From Bordetella petrii (GTDB lineage: Bacteria > Pseudomonadota > Gammaproteobacteria > Burkholderiales > Burkholderiaceae_B), in the NCBI RefSeq assembly GCF_000067205.1, contig NC_010170.1, forward strand, positions 3,410,001 through 3,474,000: a stretch of DNA of 64,000 nt, given 5' to 3'. Below are positions 34,194 to 42,756 of the stretch, piece by piece. Every line of letters begins with the position of its first letter. The stretch's first letter is position 1. Both the position numbers and the translations under genes were made by a program. The notes beneath the pieces are model-generated. The model searched no databases. It was given only the letters and a program-made list of their open reading frames with translations, and was not told where the DNA came from.

Positions 34194-36281
34194 CTACTGT
34201 GATGACGGCAGGATCAGCGCGTCCAGCACGGCGACGCCCTGCCCCGCCTCTTTGACGAGCAGCGGATTGACTTCGATCTCTGCCGCGGCGGGCGTGGCGA
34301 GCAAGGCCTCGCCCACCGCGACAATGGCCTCGCAAGCCGCGGCCAGGTCGGCCTTGGGTTTGCCCCGGTAGCCGTCCAACAGCGGAAACACTTTCAGCTC
34401 GCGCAGCATGGCTTCAGCCTCGGCCGCATCGATCGGCAGCACGCGATGGCTGGTATCGCCGTACAGCTCGGTCAGCACGCCGCCCAGGCCCACCGTCAGC
34501 ACCGGGCCGAACACCGGGTCGCGCGTGGCGCCCACGATCAGTTCGGCCACGCCCTGTTCCATGCGCTGTACCAGCACGCCGTCCAGGCGCGCCTGCGGCG
34601 CATGGGCGGCGGCGGCCTCTTGAACGCGGGCATGCGCGGCGCGCACCGCGGCGGCGTCGGACAAGTGCAGCGCCACCCCGCCCGCCTCGGTCTTGTGCGC
34701 GATGTCCGCGCTGAGAATCTTCAAGGCCACCGGGTAGCCCAGCACATCGGCCTGCGCCACCGCCTGGTCTGCGTCGCGCGCCTGGCGCGCCGTGTCGCGC
34801 AAGCCGAAGCGCCGCAGATAGTCGCGGGCCTGCGCCTCGTGGCAGGGCAGCGCGGGCGCCTTGCCCTCTTGCCGCGGCCCGGGCGTGGCGGCAACGGTCG
34901 CGCGGCCACGCTGTCGCGCATCGCACCACGACAGAAACGGCGCCAGCGCCGACACGGCGCGCCCCAGGTCATCGAACACGGCCACGCCTGCTTCGCGCAA
35001 GGCCTGCCGGCACTGGGCCGCGCCGGTGTCGATGGCGGCGAACAGGCGCGGATGCGCGCGCGCCACCTCGCCCAGCGCGTCAGCCATGCGGTCCAGCATG
35101 TAGCCCGGGGCGTAGACCACCACCGCGTCCACCGCGTCCGAGGTGGCCAGCGCCTGCAGCGCCGCGCGCACGAAACCGGGGTTGTTCACCACATTGCCGG
35201 TGAGGTCCACCGGATTGCCCACCATGCCGTAGTCGGGAATGCCGTCGCGCAACACCTGTTGCAGCTGCGCCGGCAGTTCGGGCAGGTCGAGGCCGGCGCC
35301 GATGAAGCGGTCAGCCAGGATGGCGCCCAGGGCGCCCGACATCGTCAGCACGGCCACGCGCCGGCCGGCGGTGCGCTGCCGCAATGTGGCCAGGCATGCC
35401 AACTGCGCCATCTGCGCGAAATCGTGCGCCTCGATCACGCCCAGCTGGCGGAACGCGGCGCTGTAGATGCGGCGGTCGCCGGCCAGCGCCGATGTATGCG
35501 AGCGCACCGCCTGTGCGCCCTTGTCGGTGGCCCCGGCCTTCAAGGCGATCAGCAGCTTGCCGCGCCGTTGCAGTTCGCGGCAGGCGCGCACGAAGCGCGG
35601 GCCGTCGCGCAGTTGCTCCAGATAGCCCAGCACGATCTCGGTGTGCGGGTCCTGCGCCAGGTATTCCAGGTAGGCGGAAAAATCAATGCAGGCCTCGTTG
35701 CCCGTATTGATGAACTGGGAAAATGGCAGGCCTTCCCTGCGCGCCAGAGCATAGACGGCAGCGCACACGTTGCCGCTTTGCGTCAGCAGGCTGACCTGGC
35801 CTGGCCCTTGCTGCATGGGCGCGGTCTTGAAAACCGACGCGAACGCCGTGTGGGCTTGCGTGTTCAGGTTGGCGAAGCCCATGCAGTTGGGGCCGGCCAC
35901 CAGCATACCCGATTCGGCGGCAAAGGCCTCCAGCTCGTGTTGCAGGCGCAGCCCGTCGCCACCCGCTTCGGCAAAGCCGGCCGCATACACGATAGCGGCT
36001 CGCACGCCATGCGCATGGCAGCGCTTCAGCATGGGCGTGACCTCGGCGGCGCCGATGGCCAGCACGGCCAGATCGACCGGCTGGGGCACCGATTCAATAT
36101 CGGGCCAGCAGCGCAGGCCAAACACTTCCTGGTACTTGGGATTCACGGGGTAGACGTGCCCGGCATAGCCGAAGCGCGTCAGGAGCTCCAGCGGCATGCC
36201 GCCGATGCGGCCGGCGTTGTCGCTGGCGCCGATCAACGCGATCGACCCCGGGTTCAGCAATGGTTCCAGGCGGTGCGTCAT
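34194..36281 (-). CDS. NDP-forming acyl-CoA synthetase (acetate-CoA ligase-like)
   Basis: A 695-residue acyl-CoA ligase of the ADP-forming type. The N-terminal CoA-binding Rossmann domain begins LNPGSIALIGASDNAGRIG. Two succinyl-CoA-ligase-like domains follow, with the phosphohistidine region RSHTSALAGDRR. The C-terminal ATP-grasp domain includes ALKILSADIAHKTEAGGVAL and PVLTVGLGGVLTELYGD. It would activate the operon's carboxylic acid to its CoA ester. Its ATG overlaps the hydratase stop (ATGA). The same frame stays open upstream, but that part is arginine-rich non-coding. Confidence 0.92.
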   Translation of the reverse strand: MTHRLEPLLNPGSIALIGASDNAGRIGGMPLELLTRFGYAGHVYPVNPKYQEVFGLRCWPDIESVPQPVDLAVLAIGAAEVTPMLKRCHAHGVRAAIVYAAGFAEAGGDGLRLQHELEAFAAESGMLVAGPNCMGFANLNTQAHTAFASVFKTAPMQQGPGQVSLLTQSGNVCAAVYALARREGLPFSQFINTGNEACIDFSAYLEYLAQDPHTEIVLGYLEQLRDGPRFVRACRELQRRGKLLIALKAGATDKGAQAVRSHTSALAGDRRIYSAAFRQLGVIEAHDFAQMAQLACLATLRQRTAGRRVAVLTMSGALGAILADRFIGAGLDLPELPAQLQQVLRDGIPDYGMVGNPVDLTGNVVNNPGFVRAALQALATSDAVDAVVVYAPGYMLDRMADALGEVARAHPRLFAAIDTGAAQCRQALREAGVAVFDDLGRAVSALAPFLSWCDARQRGRATVAATPGPRQEGKAPALPCHEAQARDYLRRFGLRDTARQARDADQAVAQADVLGYPVALKILSADIAHKTEAGGVALHLSDAAAVRAAHARVQEAAAAHAPQARLDGVLVQRMEQGVAELIVGATRDPVFGPVLTVGLGGVLTELYGDTSHRVLPIDAAEAEAMLRELKVFPLLDGYRGKPKADLAAACEAIVAVGEALLATPAAAEIEVNPLLVKEAGQGVAVLDALILPSSQ

Positions 36282-37081
36282 GCGGACTCGCCCGACTTGT
36301 TGCGCTGAATGGCCTGGGCCAGACCGCGCTCGCGAACCACGCGGTATTCCTCGGTCAGGTGCGACAACTGGTGCGTGTCGAAGTGCGCGGCCAGCGCGGT
36401 GCGAAAACCCTGGGCGTCGGCACTGCGGTTCAGCGAGCGCTTGAGCAGCTTCAGCCCGAAAGGAGGCGCCTGGGCGATGCGCTGCGCCAGCGCCAGCGTG
36501 GCCGCGTCCAGTTCGGCCAGCGGCACGACGCGGTTGACCATGCCGATGCGCAGCGCCTCTTGGGCGTCGATTTTCTCGCCGGTGTAGAGCATTTCCTTGG
36601 CTTTGCGCAGGCCCATCACCCACGGGTGAATCAGCACTTCGGTGGCGGCCGCGGCCAGCGTGTGGCCGACCGGATCGGAAAAATAGGCGTCGTCGGCGCA
36701 AACGACCAGGTCGCACATATTGGCGACCATGAACCCGCCGGCCACGCAGGCGCCCTGCACCTGGGCGACGGTGGGCTTGGGAAAATCCCAGATACGCAGG
36801 CAGTAGCCGTAGTAGCGGCGCGACTCGTATTCCCAACGCTCTTCAACCGTGAAATCCGCGCGCTTGGCCTGCGCCTCTTTCAGGTCGTGGCCGGCCGAGA
36901 AATGCGCGCCCTGGCCGGCCAGCACCACGACCCGCGTCTGTTCGTCGGCGGCGGCCCGGTCCAGCGCCTGGTCCAGTTCGTCCAGCATCTGCTGGCTCTG
37001 CGCGTTGCGCGCCGCGGGGCGCGCCAGGCTGATGCGGCAGACCGCGCCATGCTGCTCCACGGCCAGGGTCGCGTAATCCAT
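36278..37081 (-). CDS. Enoyl-CoA hydratase/isomerase
   Basis: A 267-residue crotonase-family enzyme, first gene of a five-gene minus-strand operon (hydratase, acyl-CoA synthetase, Bug receptor, two dehydrogenases). Oxyanion-hole segments are HFSAGHDLKEAQ (residues ~60-71) and QGACVAGGFMVANMCDLVVCADDAYFSDPVG. The usual catalytic Glu positions are not clearly conserved, so hydration of a standard enoyl-CoA is not certain. It is divergent from the IclR regulator with an 86-base shared control region. Confidence 0.88.
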   Translation of the reverse strand: MDYATLAVEQHGAVCRISLARPAARNAQSQQMLDELDQALDRAAADEQTRVVVLAGQGAHFSAGHDLKEAQAKRADFTVEERWEYESRRYYGYCLRIWDFPKPTVAQVQGACVAGGFMVANMCDLVVCADDAYFSDPVGHTLAAAATEVLIHPWVMGLRKAKEMLYTGEKIDAQEALRIGMVNRVVPLAELDAATLALAQRIAQAPPFGLKLLKRSLNRSADAQGFRTALAAHFDTHQLSHLTEEYRVVRERGLAQAIQRNKSGESA

Positions 37082-37108
37082 GATGTCTCCTTGGGTGCTT
37101 GTGCCGGA

Positions 37109-37154
37109 TTGAATTTACGCCGCGACATTCCTAGAATACAAAATCTAAATTCAA
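37109..37154. promoter_or_regulatory. Inverted repeat in the IclR/acyl-CoA operon control region
   Basis: TTGAATTTA (37109-37117) and its exact reverse complement TAAATTCAA (37146-37154) lie in an AT-rich stretch between the divergent hydratase and IclR genes. The arms are centred 37 bases apart, about 3.5 helical turns. It is a plausible binding site for the adjacent IclR protein controlling both directions; binding is inferred. Confidence 0.5.
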
Positions 37155-37167
37155 AATTTCCCACAAT

Positions 37168-37968
37168 ATGAACACCAAGCACACGGCAGGAGCGCAGAGC
37201 ATGCGCCGGGCCTTGACCTTGCTGCGGGTGCTGGCGCAGCACCAGGAAGCCGGCATAGACCTGCAGGGCGTCATGGCCAGCACCGGCCTGGAACGCTCCA
37301 CCGCGCATCGCCTGCTCAGCTGCCTGCTGGAAGAGCGCTTCGCCGAGCGCAATCCGGCCAGCCGCAAGTACCGGCTGGGCGTCGATGCCATGCAGTTGGG
37401 CTTTGCCTCACTGCGCCACACGCCGCTGCTGGACACGCTGCGGCCATTCACCCAGAAGCTGGCGCGCCTGTCGGGCGACACGGTGTTCCTGGTGATACGC
37501 CAGGGCGACTACGCCTTCTGCCTGCTGCGCGAAGCCGGCAGTTTTCCGGTCAAGGTGTTCACCATCGACCAGGGCGAGCGGCGGCTGTTGGGGGTGGGAG
37601 CGGGCGGCCTGGCCCTGCTGGCCAGCCTGCCCGATGACGAGATCGCGCAGCTGTACCAGCGCCACGCGCCGCTGTACGAGCAGGCAGGGTTCAGCCACGC
37701 GGGCATGATGAAAATGGTGCGCCGCACGCGCCAGGCAGGCTATTCCACCATCGTGGACACCATCACGCCCGGGGTATCGGGCGTGGGCGTGGCGTTCCCG
37801 GTATCGGCGCTGACCTGGGTCGCGGTGAGCTTCGGCGCCATCAGCAGCCGGCTCGACGCGCGGCGGCGTGTAGAAATGGGGGAGCTGCTGCGGCGCGAAT
37901 GCCAGGCCTGGGCAGAAGAATATGCGGGGCAGCGAGCCCCTGGTCGTCTCGAAAGGCCGGGCGCCTGA
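37168..37968 (+). CDS. IclR-family transcriptional regulator
   Basis: A 266-residue regulator with an N-terminal winged helix (QSMRRALTLLRVLAQHQEAGIDLQGVMASTGLERSTAHRLLSCLLEE). The C-terminal IclR effector domain has LARLSGDTVFLVIRQGDYAFCL, GERRLLGVGAGGLALLASLPDDE and GVSGVGVAFPVSA. It stands between the five-gene acyl-CoA operon (divergent) and the thiolase-hydratase pair (convergent), and is the likely local regulator of at least the former. The effector is probably the pathway acid or its CoA ester. Confidence 0.9.
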   Translation: MNTKHTAGAQSMRRALTLLRVLAQHQEAGIDLQGVMASTGLERSTAHRLLSCLLEERFAERNPASRKYRLGVDAMQLGFASLRHTPLLDTLRPFTQKLARLSGDTVFLVIRQGDYAFCLLREAGSFPVKVFTIDQGERRLLGVGAGGLALLASLPDDEIAQLYQRHAPLYEQAGFSHAGMMKMVRRTRQAGYSTIVDTITPGVSGVGVAFPVSALTWVAVSFGAISSRLDARRRVEMGELLRRECQAWAEEYAGQRAPGRLERPGA

Positions 37969-37994
37969 AGCACTTGCGTGCCAGGCGCCCGGCC
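37955..37994. terminator. Bidirectional hairpin between IclR gene and thiolase gene
   Basis: GGCCGGGCGCCTG (37955-37967) pairs perfectly over 13 bases with CAGGCGCCCGGCC (37982-37994), with a 14-base loop. The IclR stop codon lies at the first arm's edge and the thiolase stop follows at 38005. The convergent location fits a shared transcription terminator, although no T-run is present. Confidence 0.6.
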
Positions 37995-38004
37995 ATGCGC
38001 CGGC

Positions 38005-39186
38005 TTACAGCCGCTCGAACACGGCCGCAATGCCCTGCCCGCCGCCGATGCACATGGTGACCAGCGCGTAGCGTCCCTGGACGCGCTGCAGTTCATACAG
38101 CGCCTTGACGGTAATGATGGCGCCGGTGGCGCCGATGGGGTGGCCCAGGCTGATGCCGCTGCCGTTGGGGTTGACCTTGACCGGGTCGAAACCCAGTTCG
38201 CGCGCGACCGCGCAGGCCTGGGCGGCAAAGGCCTCGTTGGCCTCGATTACATCGAGCTGGTCTACCGTGAGGCCGGCCCGCTTGAGCGCGGCCTGGGTGG
38301 CGGGCACCGGCCCGATACCCATGATTTCGGGGTCGACGCCCGCGTGCGCGTACGCCACCAGGCGCGCCAGCGGCTTGACGCCCCGGCGCTCGGCCGCGGC
38401 GGCGCTCATCAGCACCACGGCGCCCGCGCCGTCGTTCAAGCCCGAGGCATTGCCGGCGGTGACCGTGCCGTTTTCTTTCTTGAACACGGGCTTCAGGCCA
38501 GCCAGGCTTTCGGCCGTGACATCGCGCCGCACGTGCTCGTCGGTGTCGAACGTGACCTCGCCCTTGCGCGTTTTCATGACGATGGGCACGATCTGTTCGC
38601 GGAAATAGCCGGCCTCGATGGCGGCGGCAGCGCGGCGATGCGACTCGGCGGCCAGCGCGTCCTGGTCGGCGCGGCTGATGTCGAACTTGGCGGCCACGTT
38701 CTCGGCGGTGACGCCCATGTGCATGCGACCGAACGGATCGGACAGCGCGCCCGTCATCATGTCGAGCAGGGCCGCGTCGCCCATGCGCGCGCCCCAGCGC
38801 TGCGCCGGCGCGATGTACGGAGCGCGGCTCATGCTTTCGGCGCCGCCGCCCACGGCGATCTCGGTGTCGCCCAGCATGATGGTCTGCGCGGCCGACACGA
38901 TGGCCTGCAGCCCGGAGCCGCACAGGCGGTTCACGTTGAACGCCGGCGTTTCCTTGCCGATGCCCGCGTTCATGGCGGCCACGCGCGACAAATACATATC
39001 GCGCGGCTCGGTGTTGATGACATGGCCCATGGCCACGTGGCCGACTTCGGCGCCAGCCACGCCGGCGCGGGTCAGGGCTTCTTTGATGACAGCGGCCCCC
39101 AGGTCGATGGGCGGCACGTCTTTCAGGGCGCCGCCGAAGTCACCGATGGCGGTGCGGGCGGCGGCGGTGACGACGACTTCATTCAT
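38005..39186 (-). CDS. Acetyl-CoA C-acyltransferase (thiolase)
   Basis: A 393-residue thiolase cleaving or forming 3-ketoacyl-CoA. The nucleophilic cysteine lies in FNVNRLCGSGLQAI (Cys ~89). The His region GHPIGATGA and the second Cys in MCIGGGQGIAAVFERL are intact, as are NEAFAAQA and NPNGSGISLGHP. Length and sequence match biosynthetic/acetoacetyl-type (PhaA/AtoB) thiolases, but catabolic use is suggested by the neighbouring hydratase. The ATG at 39186 follows a GGAG site. Confidence 0.93.
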   Translation of the reverse strand: MNEVVVTAAARTAIGDFGGALKDVPPIDLGAAVIKEALTRAGVAGAEVGHVAMGHVINTEPRDMYLSRVAAMNAGIGKETPAFNVNRLCGSGLQAIVSAAQTIMLGDTEIAVGGGAESMSRAPYIAPAQRWGARMGDAALLDMMTGALSDPFGRMHMGVTAENVAAKFDISRADQDALAAESHRRAAAAIEAGYFREQIVPIVMKTRKGEVTFDTDEHVRRDVTAESLAGLKPVFKKENGTVTAGNASGLNDGAGAVVLMSAAAAERRGVKPLARLVAYAHAGVDPEIMGIGPVPATQAALKRAGLTVDQLDVIEANEAFAAQACAVARELGFDPVKVNPNGSGISLGHPIGATGAIITVKALYELQRVQGRYALVTMCIGGGQGIAAVFERL

Positions 39187-39275
39187 GGTGTTTCTCCAGT
39201 CCGGCATGCCGGCACGATACCGGCAAGAACAAGATCCATCATAACGCCCTGGCCGCTCGCGGGCCGGCGGCCGGA

Positions 39276-40070
39276 TCAGCCCTTGCGGGCGGCGCGCCGC
39301 GCGGCGAAATCGGCAACGGCCTGGGCGTGTTCCGGCGTTTTGTGGGCCAGCGACTGATAGGCCGCCGACAATTCCAGCAAAGTGTCCAGGCGGGCGTGCT
39401 GGCCTTCGCGCAACAGGCGCTTGGTGAGTCGCACCGCGTCGGGCGAATTGGCGGCAATGCGCCGCGCCAGCGCCCGCGCCTGTGGCAGCAATTCGTCCGC
39501 GGTCACCACGCGCGACACCAGTCCCCATTCGAGCGCCGTGGCCGCGTCGATGGCGTCGCCGGTCAGCGACATCTCGGCCGCGCGCGCCATGCCGATCAGG
39601 CGCGGCAGGAACCACGCGCCGCCGTCGCCGGGCACGATGCCCAGCTTGACGAAGCTCTCGGCAAAGCTGGCCTGCTCGGCGGCGATGCGCAGATCGCACA
39701 TGCAGGCGAGATCGCAGCCCGCCCCGATGGCCGGGCCGTTGACGGCGGCGATGGTCGGCACCTCCAGCGCGTGAAAAGCCAGCGGCAGCCGCTGGATACC
39801 ATGACGGTATTCCTGGCGCAATGCGGTTCCCCCCACCCCGGGGCCGATCTGGCGCTGCATGTCGTTGATGTTGCCGCCTGACGAAAACACGCGCCCGTTG
39901 GCGGTAAGAATGACGACGCGCACCGTGGCGTCGGATTCGATGCGCGCGCACGCCTGCAGCAGGGCGTCGACCATGCCGCTGCCAGTCAGGGCGTTGCGGG
40001 TTTCTTGATGATCCAGCGTCAATACGACGATACCGTCGTCGTCCTGTTCGTAATGCAGTAAGTCGCTCAT
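39276..40070 (-). CDS. Enoyl-CoA hydratase/isomerase
   Basis: A 264-residue crotonase-family enzyme. It has VFSSGGNINDMQRQ and NGPAIGAGCDLACMCDLRIAAEQASFAESFVKLGIVPGDGG; the second carries the oxyanion-hole glycines and an ESF...GIVPGDGG region similar to hydratases and isomerases of aromatic or branched-acid degradation. It lies 89 bases upstream of the thiolase gene on the same strand, probably one transcript. Its upstream region is interrupted 64 bases before the start codon by the IS3-family element, which may have cut or replaced its native promoter. Confidence 0.88.
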   Translation of the reverse strand: MSDLLHYEQDDDGIVVLTLDHQETRNALTGSGMVDALLQACARIESDATVRVVILTANGRVFSSGGNINDMQRQIGPGVGGTALRQEYRHGIQRLPLAFHALEVPTIAAVNGPAIGAGCDLACMCDLRIAAEQASFAESFVKLGIVPGDGGAWFLPRLIGMARAAEMSLTGDAIDAATALEWGLVSRVVTADELLPQARALARRIAANSPDAVRLTKRLLREGQHARLDTLLELSAAYQSLAHKTPEHAQAVADFAARRAARKG

Positions 40071-40133
40071 GCCAGCAGTGGCCTCGTGTAAAGAAAAAAA
40101 TGATCAGGCCCCAGTGACGTTGCCCGCGAATTT

Positions 40134-40150
40134 CGGATCCCTTAACTGAG
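40134..40150. repeat. IS terminal inverted repeat (left in window)
   Basis: CGGATCCCTTAACTGAG. It matches the opposite end except for the first base and an AA/G difference in the middle. It lies 6 bases from the stop codon of the second transposase frame and is preceded by the TTT target repeat. Confidence 0.88.
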
Positions 40151-40155
40151 CGAGA

Positions 40156-41046
40156 TTATGCCACCCGTTGGTTCTGGGCGGCGTACCAGTCCCGCTCGAA
40201 TTGCATCGGGCTGACGTAGCCCAACGTCGAGTGCAAGCGCGAATGATTGTAGAAGCTCAACCAGTCGATTACCTCGTCCATCGCTTCGCGACGCGTTGCA
40301 AAGCGCTGGCCGAGGATGCGTGCACGCTTGAGCGATCCCCACAGGCTCTCGGTCGGTGCGTTGTCCCAGCAATTGCCTCGACGGCTCATCGAACTGCGCA
40401 TGCCGTAGCCCTTGAGCAGGTCCTGGAAGTCATGACTGCAATACTGGCTGCCACGGTCACTGTGGAGGATCAGGCCCGCTTGCGGACGGCGGCGAAACCA
40501 CGCCATACGCAGCGCATCAGACACCAGCTCCGTGCGCATGTGCGGCTGCATCGACCAGCCCACCACCTGACGGCTGAACAGGTCGAGAATGACGGTCAGA
40601 AACAGCCAACCCTCGTCCGTCCAGATGTACGTGATGTCCGTAGTCCAGACCTGGTCGGGACGCGCGGGAGAGAAGTCTCGTTGCAGCAGGTCCGGTGCGA
40701 CCGGCAGGCTGTGTTTGCTGTCGGTCGTGACCTTGAACCGGCGTTTGGTCTTCGCCTTGATGCCGTGCAGCTTCATGAGCCGCTGGACACGATCCTTGCT
40801 GACGCGAATGCCCTGGACCAGCAGTTGCTTCCACACGCGCGGCCAGCCGTACTCGCCTTTGGATTCAGCGTGCACGGCCTTGATGTGCACCAGCAGAGCG
40901 TCGTTGCTGATGCGTCGGCGCGGTCGGTCAGTATCGACATCCCGCACCTTGCGCGCGTGGTAACCGCTGGGGCTGACACCCAGCACCTGGCAGCTCAGGG
41001 ACACCGGCCATTGTCGGCTGTGAAGCTCGATCCAGGCGTACTTCAT
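40156..41046 (-). CDS. IS3-family transposase OrfB (DDE integrase domain)
   Basis: The 296-residue catalytic part of the transposase. An HTH_21 region (NDALLVHIKAVHAESKGEYGWPRVWKQL) precedes the retroviral-integrase fold with the DDE triad: Asp in WTTDITYIW, Asp in ILHSDRGSQY and Glu in NAPTESLWGSLK. The end RLHSTLGYVSPMQFE is typical of IS3. Its ATG overlaps the OrfA stop (ATGA); no A-rich slippery stretch was found at the junction, so OrfB may be made by translational coupling rather than a programmed frameshift. Confidence 0.95.
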   Translation of the reverse strand: MKYAWIELHSRQWPVSLSCQVLGVSPSGYHARKVRDVDTDRPRRRISNDALLVHIKAVHAESKGEYGWPRVWKQLLVQGIRVSKDRVQRLMKLHGIKAKTKRRFKVTTDSKHSLPVAPDLLQRDFSPARPDQVWTTDITYIWTDEGWLFLTVILDLFSRQVVGWSMQPHMRTELVSDALRMAWFRRRPQAGLILHSDRGSQYCSHDFQDLLKGYGMRSSMSRRGNCWDNAPTESLWGSLKRARILGQRFATRREAMDEVIDWLSFYNHSRLHSTLGYVSPMQFERDWYAAQNQRVA

Positions 41047-41330
41047 GCCGACACCTTCGCAAAGTACGCCGTGGCTTTTCCCAATATGTCGCGCTCCATC
41101 TTCACGCGTGCCAACTCCGCGCGCAGCCGGGCAATCTCCATCTGTTCTGGAGAAACCTGTTTGCCTGCGCCGTTCAGCTTCCCAGCGGCATCGGCCTTCA
41201 CCCAGTTGTGCAGCGTCTTCGGGCTGATGCCCAGTATCTTCGCCACCGCCGCCATGCTCTGGCCGCCGCGGACCATGCGCACGGCTTCCAGCATGAATTC
41301 CTGCGTATATCGAGCTCTCGGATTACCCAT
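41043..41330 (-). CDS. IS3-family transposase OrfA (helix-turn-helix)
   Basis: A 95-residue protein with an HTH_Tnp_1 DNA-binding domain (YTQEFMLEAVRMVRGGQSMAAVAKILGISPKTLHNWVKA). A leucine-zipper-like coiled coil follows (EQMEIARLRAELARVKMERDILGKATAYF), used for transposase multimerisation. It recognises the terminal repeats and regulates OrfB. Confidence 0.94.
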   Translation of the reverse strand: MGNPRARYTQEFMLEAVRMVRGGQSMAAVAKILGISPKTLHNWVKADAAGKLNGAGKQVSPEQMEIARLRAELARVKMERDILGKATAYFAKVSA

Positions 41331-41361
41331 CTTTCCTCCCTCCTTGCGTGAGTTTTACACA

Positions 41362-41377
41362 CTCAGCAAGGGATCCA
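41362..41377. repeat. IS terminal inverted repeat (right in window, transposase-promoter end)
   Basis: CTCAGCAAGGGATCCA, reading inward from the outer end as TGGATCCCTTGCTGAG. It is the end nearest the OrfA start and is followed by the TTT target repeat at 41378-41380. Confidence 0.88.
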
Positions 41378-41447
41378 TTTTTTGCGGGCAAGCTCACAGC
41401 GTATGCGCGCCGCATGCGGCGAGTCCAATACCGTTTGGGGGCCGGCC

Positions 41448-41464
41448 GATACCGCAACGGTATC
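41448..41464. promoter_or_regulatory. GATACCG palindrome upstream of the dehydrogenase/liv operon
   Basis: GATACCGCAACGGTATC is a perfect palindrome with 7-base arms and a 3-base spacer, 130 bases before the first dehydrogenase start codon. Related half-sites AATACCG (41427-41433) and GATACG (41499-41504) flank it. It looks like an operator for a dimeric regulator of the long catabolic operon; the regulator gene is not adjacent, perhaps because the IS separated it. Confidence 0.5.
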
Positions 41465-41593
41465 ACTGCCTGGCAACGAAGGGCCGCTGGGCTATGCCGA
41501 TACGAAAAGAGTATGGATCAGCCAAAAAAAAATATTAGACAAGTCTCAGCCCCAGGGGGGATAGTCCTTCGCAAAGAGAAGGGACACGGAGAC

Positions 41594-42745
41594 ATGATCG
41601 ATACCCTTGAGCTGACCGCCATACCCGCCGCCGACGAGGCGCTGCGCAACGATATACGCGAATTTCTGGCCAGCGCCATGGCGGGCATTCCGGCCGACCA
41701 GCGGGCGCGCTCGTGGATGGGCTTCGATGCCGGCTTCAGCCGCGCCCTGGCGGCGCGCGGCTGGCTGGGCATGACGCTGCCGCGTGAATATGGCGGCGCC
41801 GACCGCGGCCATTTCGCGCGCTTCGTACTGTCCGAAGAATTGCTTTGCGCCGGCGCGCCGGTGTCGGCGCACTGGATCGCCGACCGCCAGAGCGCTCCGC
41901 TCATTCTCAAGTACGGCACCGAAGCGCAGCGCCAGTTCTACCTGCCGCGCATCTGCCGCGCCGAAGCCTTTTTCTGCATCGGCATGAGCGAGCCGAATTC
42001 GGGGTCCGACCTGGCCAGCATCCGCACCCGCGCCGAGCCGCGCGACGGCGGCTGGCTGCTCAACGGCAGCAAGATCTGGACCACCAACGCCCATCGCTCG
42101 CATTACATGATCGCGCTGGTGCGCACGTCGGGCACCGCCGCCGACCGCCACCAGGGGCTGTCGCAAATGATCATCGACCTGACGCTGCCCGGCGTCACGG
42201 TACGGCCCATCGAAGACCTGGCCGGCGACGCGCACTTCTCGGAGGTATTTTTCGATAACGTCGCGCTCGACGCCCAGGCCCTGATCGGCACCGAAGGCGA
42301 CGGCTGGCAGCAGGTCAACGCCGAACTGGCATTCGAGCGCAGCGGCCCGGAACGCATCTATTCCAGCATGGCGCTGGTGGAATGCTGGCTGGCGCACTGC
42401 CGCGCCGCGGGCATCGACGACGCGGCCACCGCCGCTACGCTGGGCGACATCCTGACGCAACTGGCCACGCTGCGAGCGATGTCGCTGGCCGTGGCGGGCC
42501 AACTGGCGCGCGGGCGCAGCCCCGCTACCGAAGCCGCGTTGGTCAAAGACCTGGGCACCGAGCTCGAACAACGCATTCCGGACCTGATCGCACAGACGGC
42601 GGACCGGCGCCCCGACATCCCCGCCACGCCCGAACTGCTGCGCACGCTGGCCTACGTGGAACAGGTCAGCCCCACGTATTCGCTGCGCGGCGGCACGCGC
42701 GAGATTCTGCGCGGCATCATCGCACGCGGCCTGGGCCTCAGATAG
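41594..42745 (+). CDS. Acyl-CoA dehydrogenase, large subunit
   Basis: The 383-residue first gene of the plus-strand run. The N-terminal helical domain is followed by FCIGMSEPNSGSDLASIRTRAEP and NGSKIWTTNAHRSHYMIALVRT (FAD and substrate loops). A possible helix-G catalytic Glu lies in ELAFERSGPERIY, and the C-terminal YSLRGGTREILRGIIARGLGLR replaces the MCAD-type catalytic segment. The ATG at 41594 follows CACGGAGAC. It is paired with the smaller dehydrogenase 11 bases downstream, repeating the arrangement seen at 30.9-33.2 kb. Confidence 0.9.
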   Translation: MIDTLELTAIPAADEALRNDIREFLASAMAGIPADQRARSWMGFDAGFSRALAARGWLGMTLPREYGGADRGHFARFVLSEELLCAGAPVSAHWIADRQSAPLILKYGTEAQRQFYLPRICRAEAFFCIGMSEPNSGSDLASIRTRAEPRDGGWLLNGSKIWTTNAHRSHYMIALVRTSGTAADRHQGLSQMIIDLTLPGVTVRPIEDLAGDAHFSEVFFDNVALDAQALIGTEGDGWQQVNAELAFERSGPERIYSSMALVECWLAHCRAAGIDDAATAATLGDILTQLATLRAMSLAVAGQLARGRSPATEAALVKDLGTELEQRIPDLIAQTADRRPDIPATPELLRTLAYVEQVSPTYSLRGGTREILRGIIARGLGLR

Positions 42746-42756
42746 GAAGGAACACG

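Larger units (their letters stand above)
40134..41377 (-). mobile_element. IS3-family insertion sequence
   Basis: A complete 1,244-base element with two overlapping transposase frames on the minus strand. Terminal inverted repeats: the right end reads inward TGGATCCCTTGCTGAG (41377 down to 41362) and the left end CGGATCCCTTAACTGAG (40134-40150). It is flanked by the 3-base direct repeat TTT (40131-40133 and 41378-41380), the target duplication size usual for IS3. The frames appear intact, so it may still be active. It separates the thiolase/hydratase genes from the plus-strand dehydrogenase operon. Confidence 0.93.
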
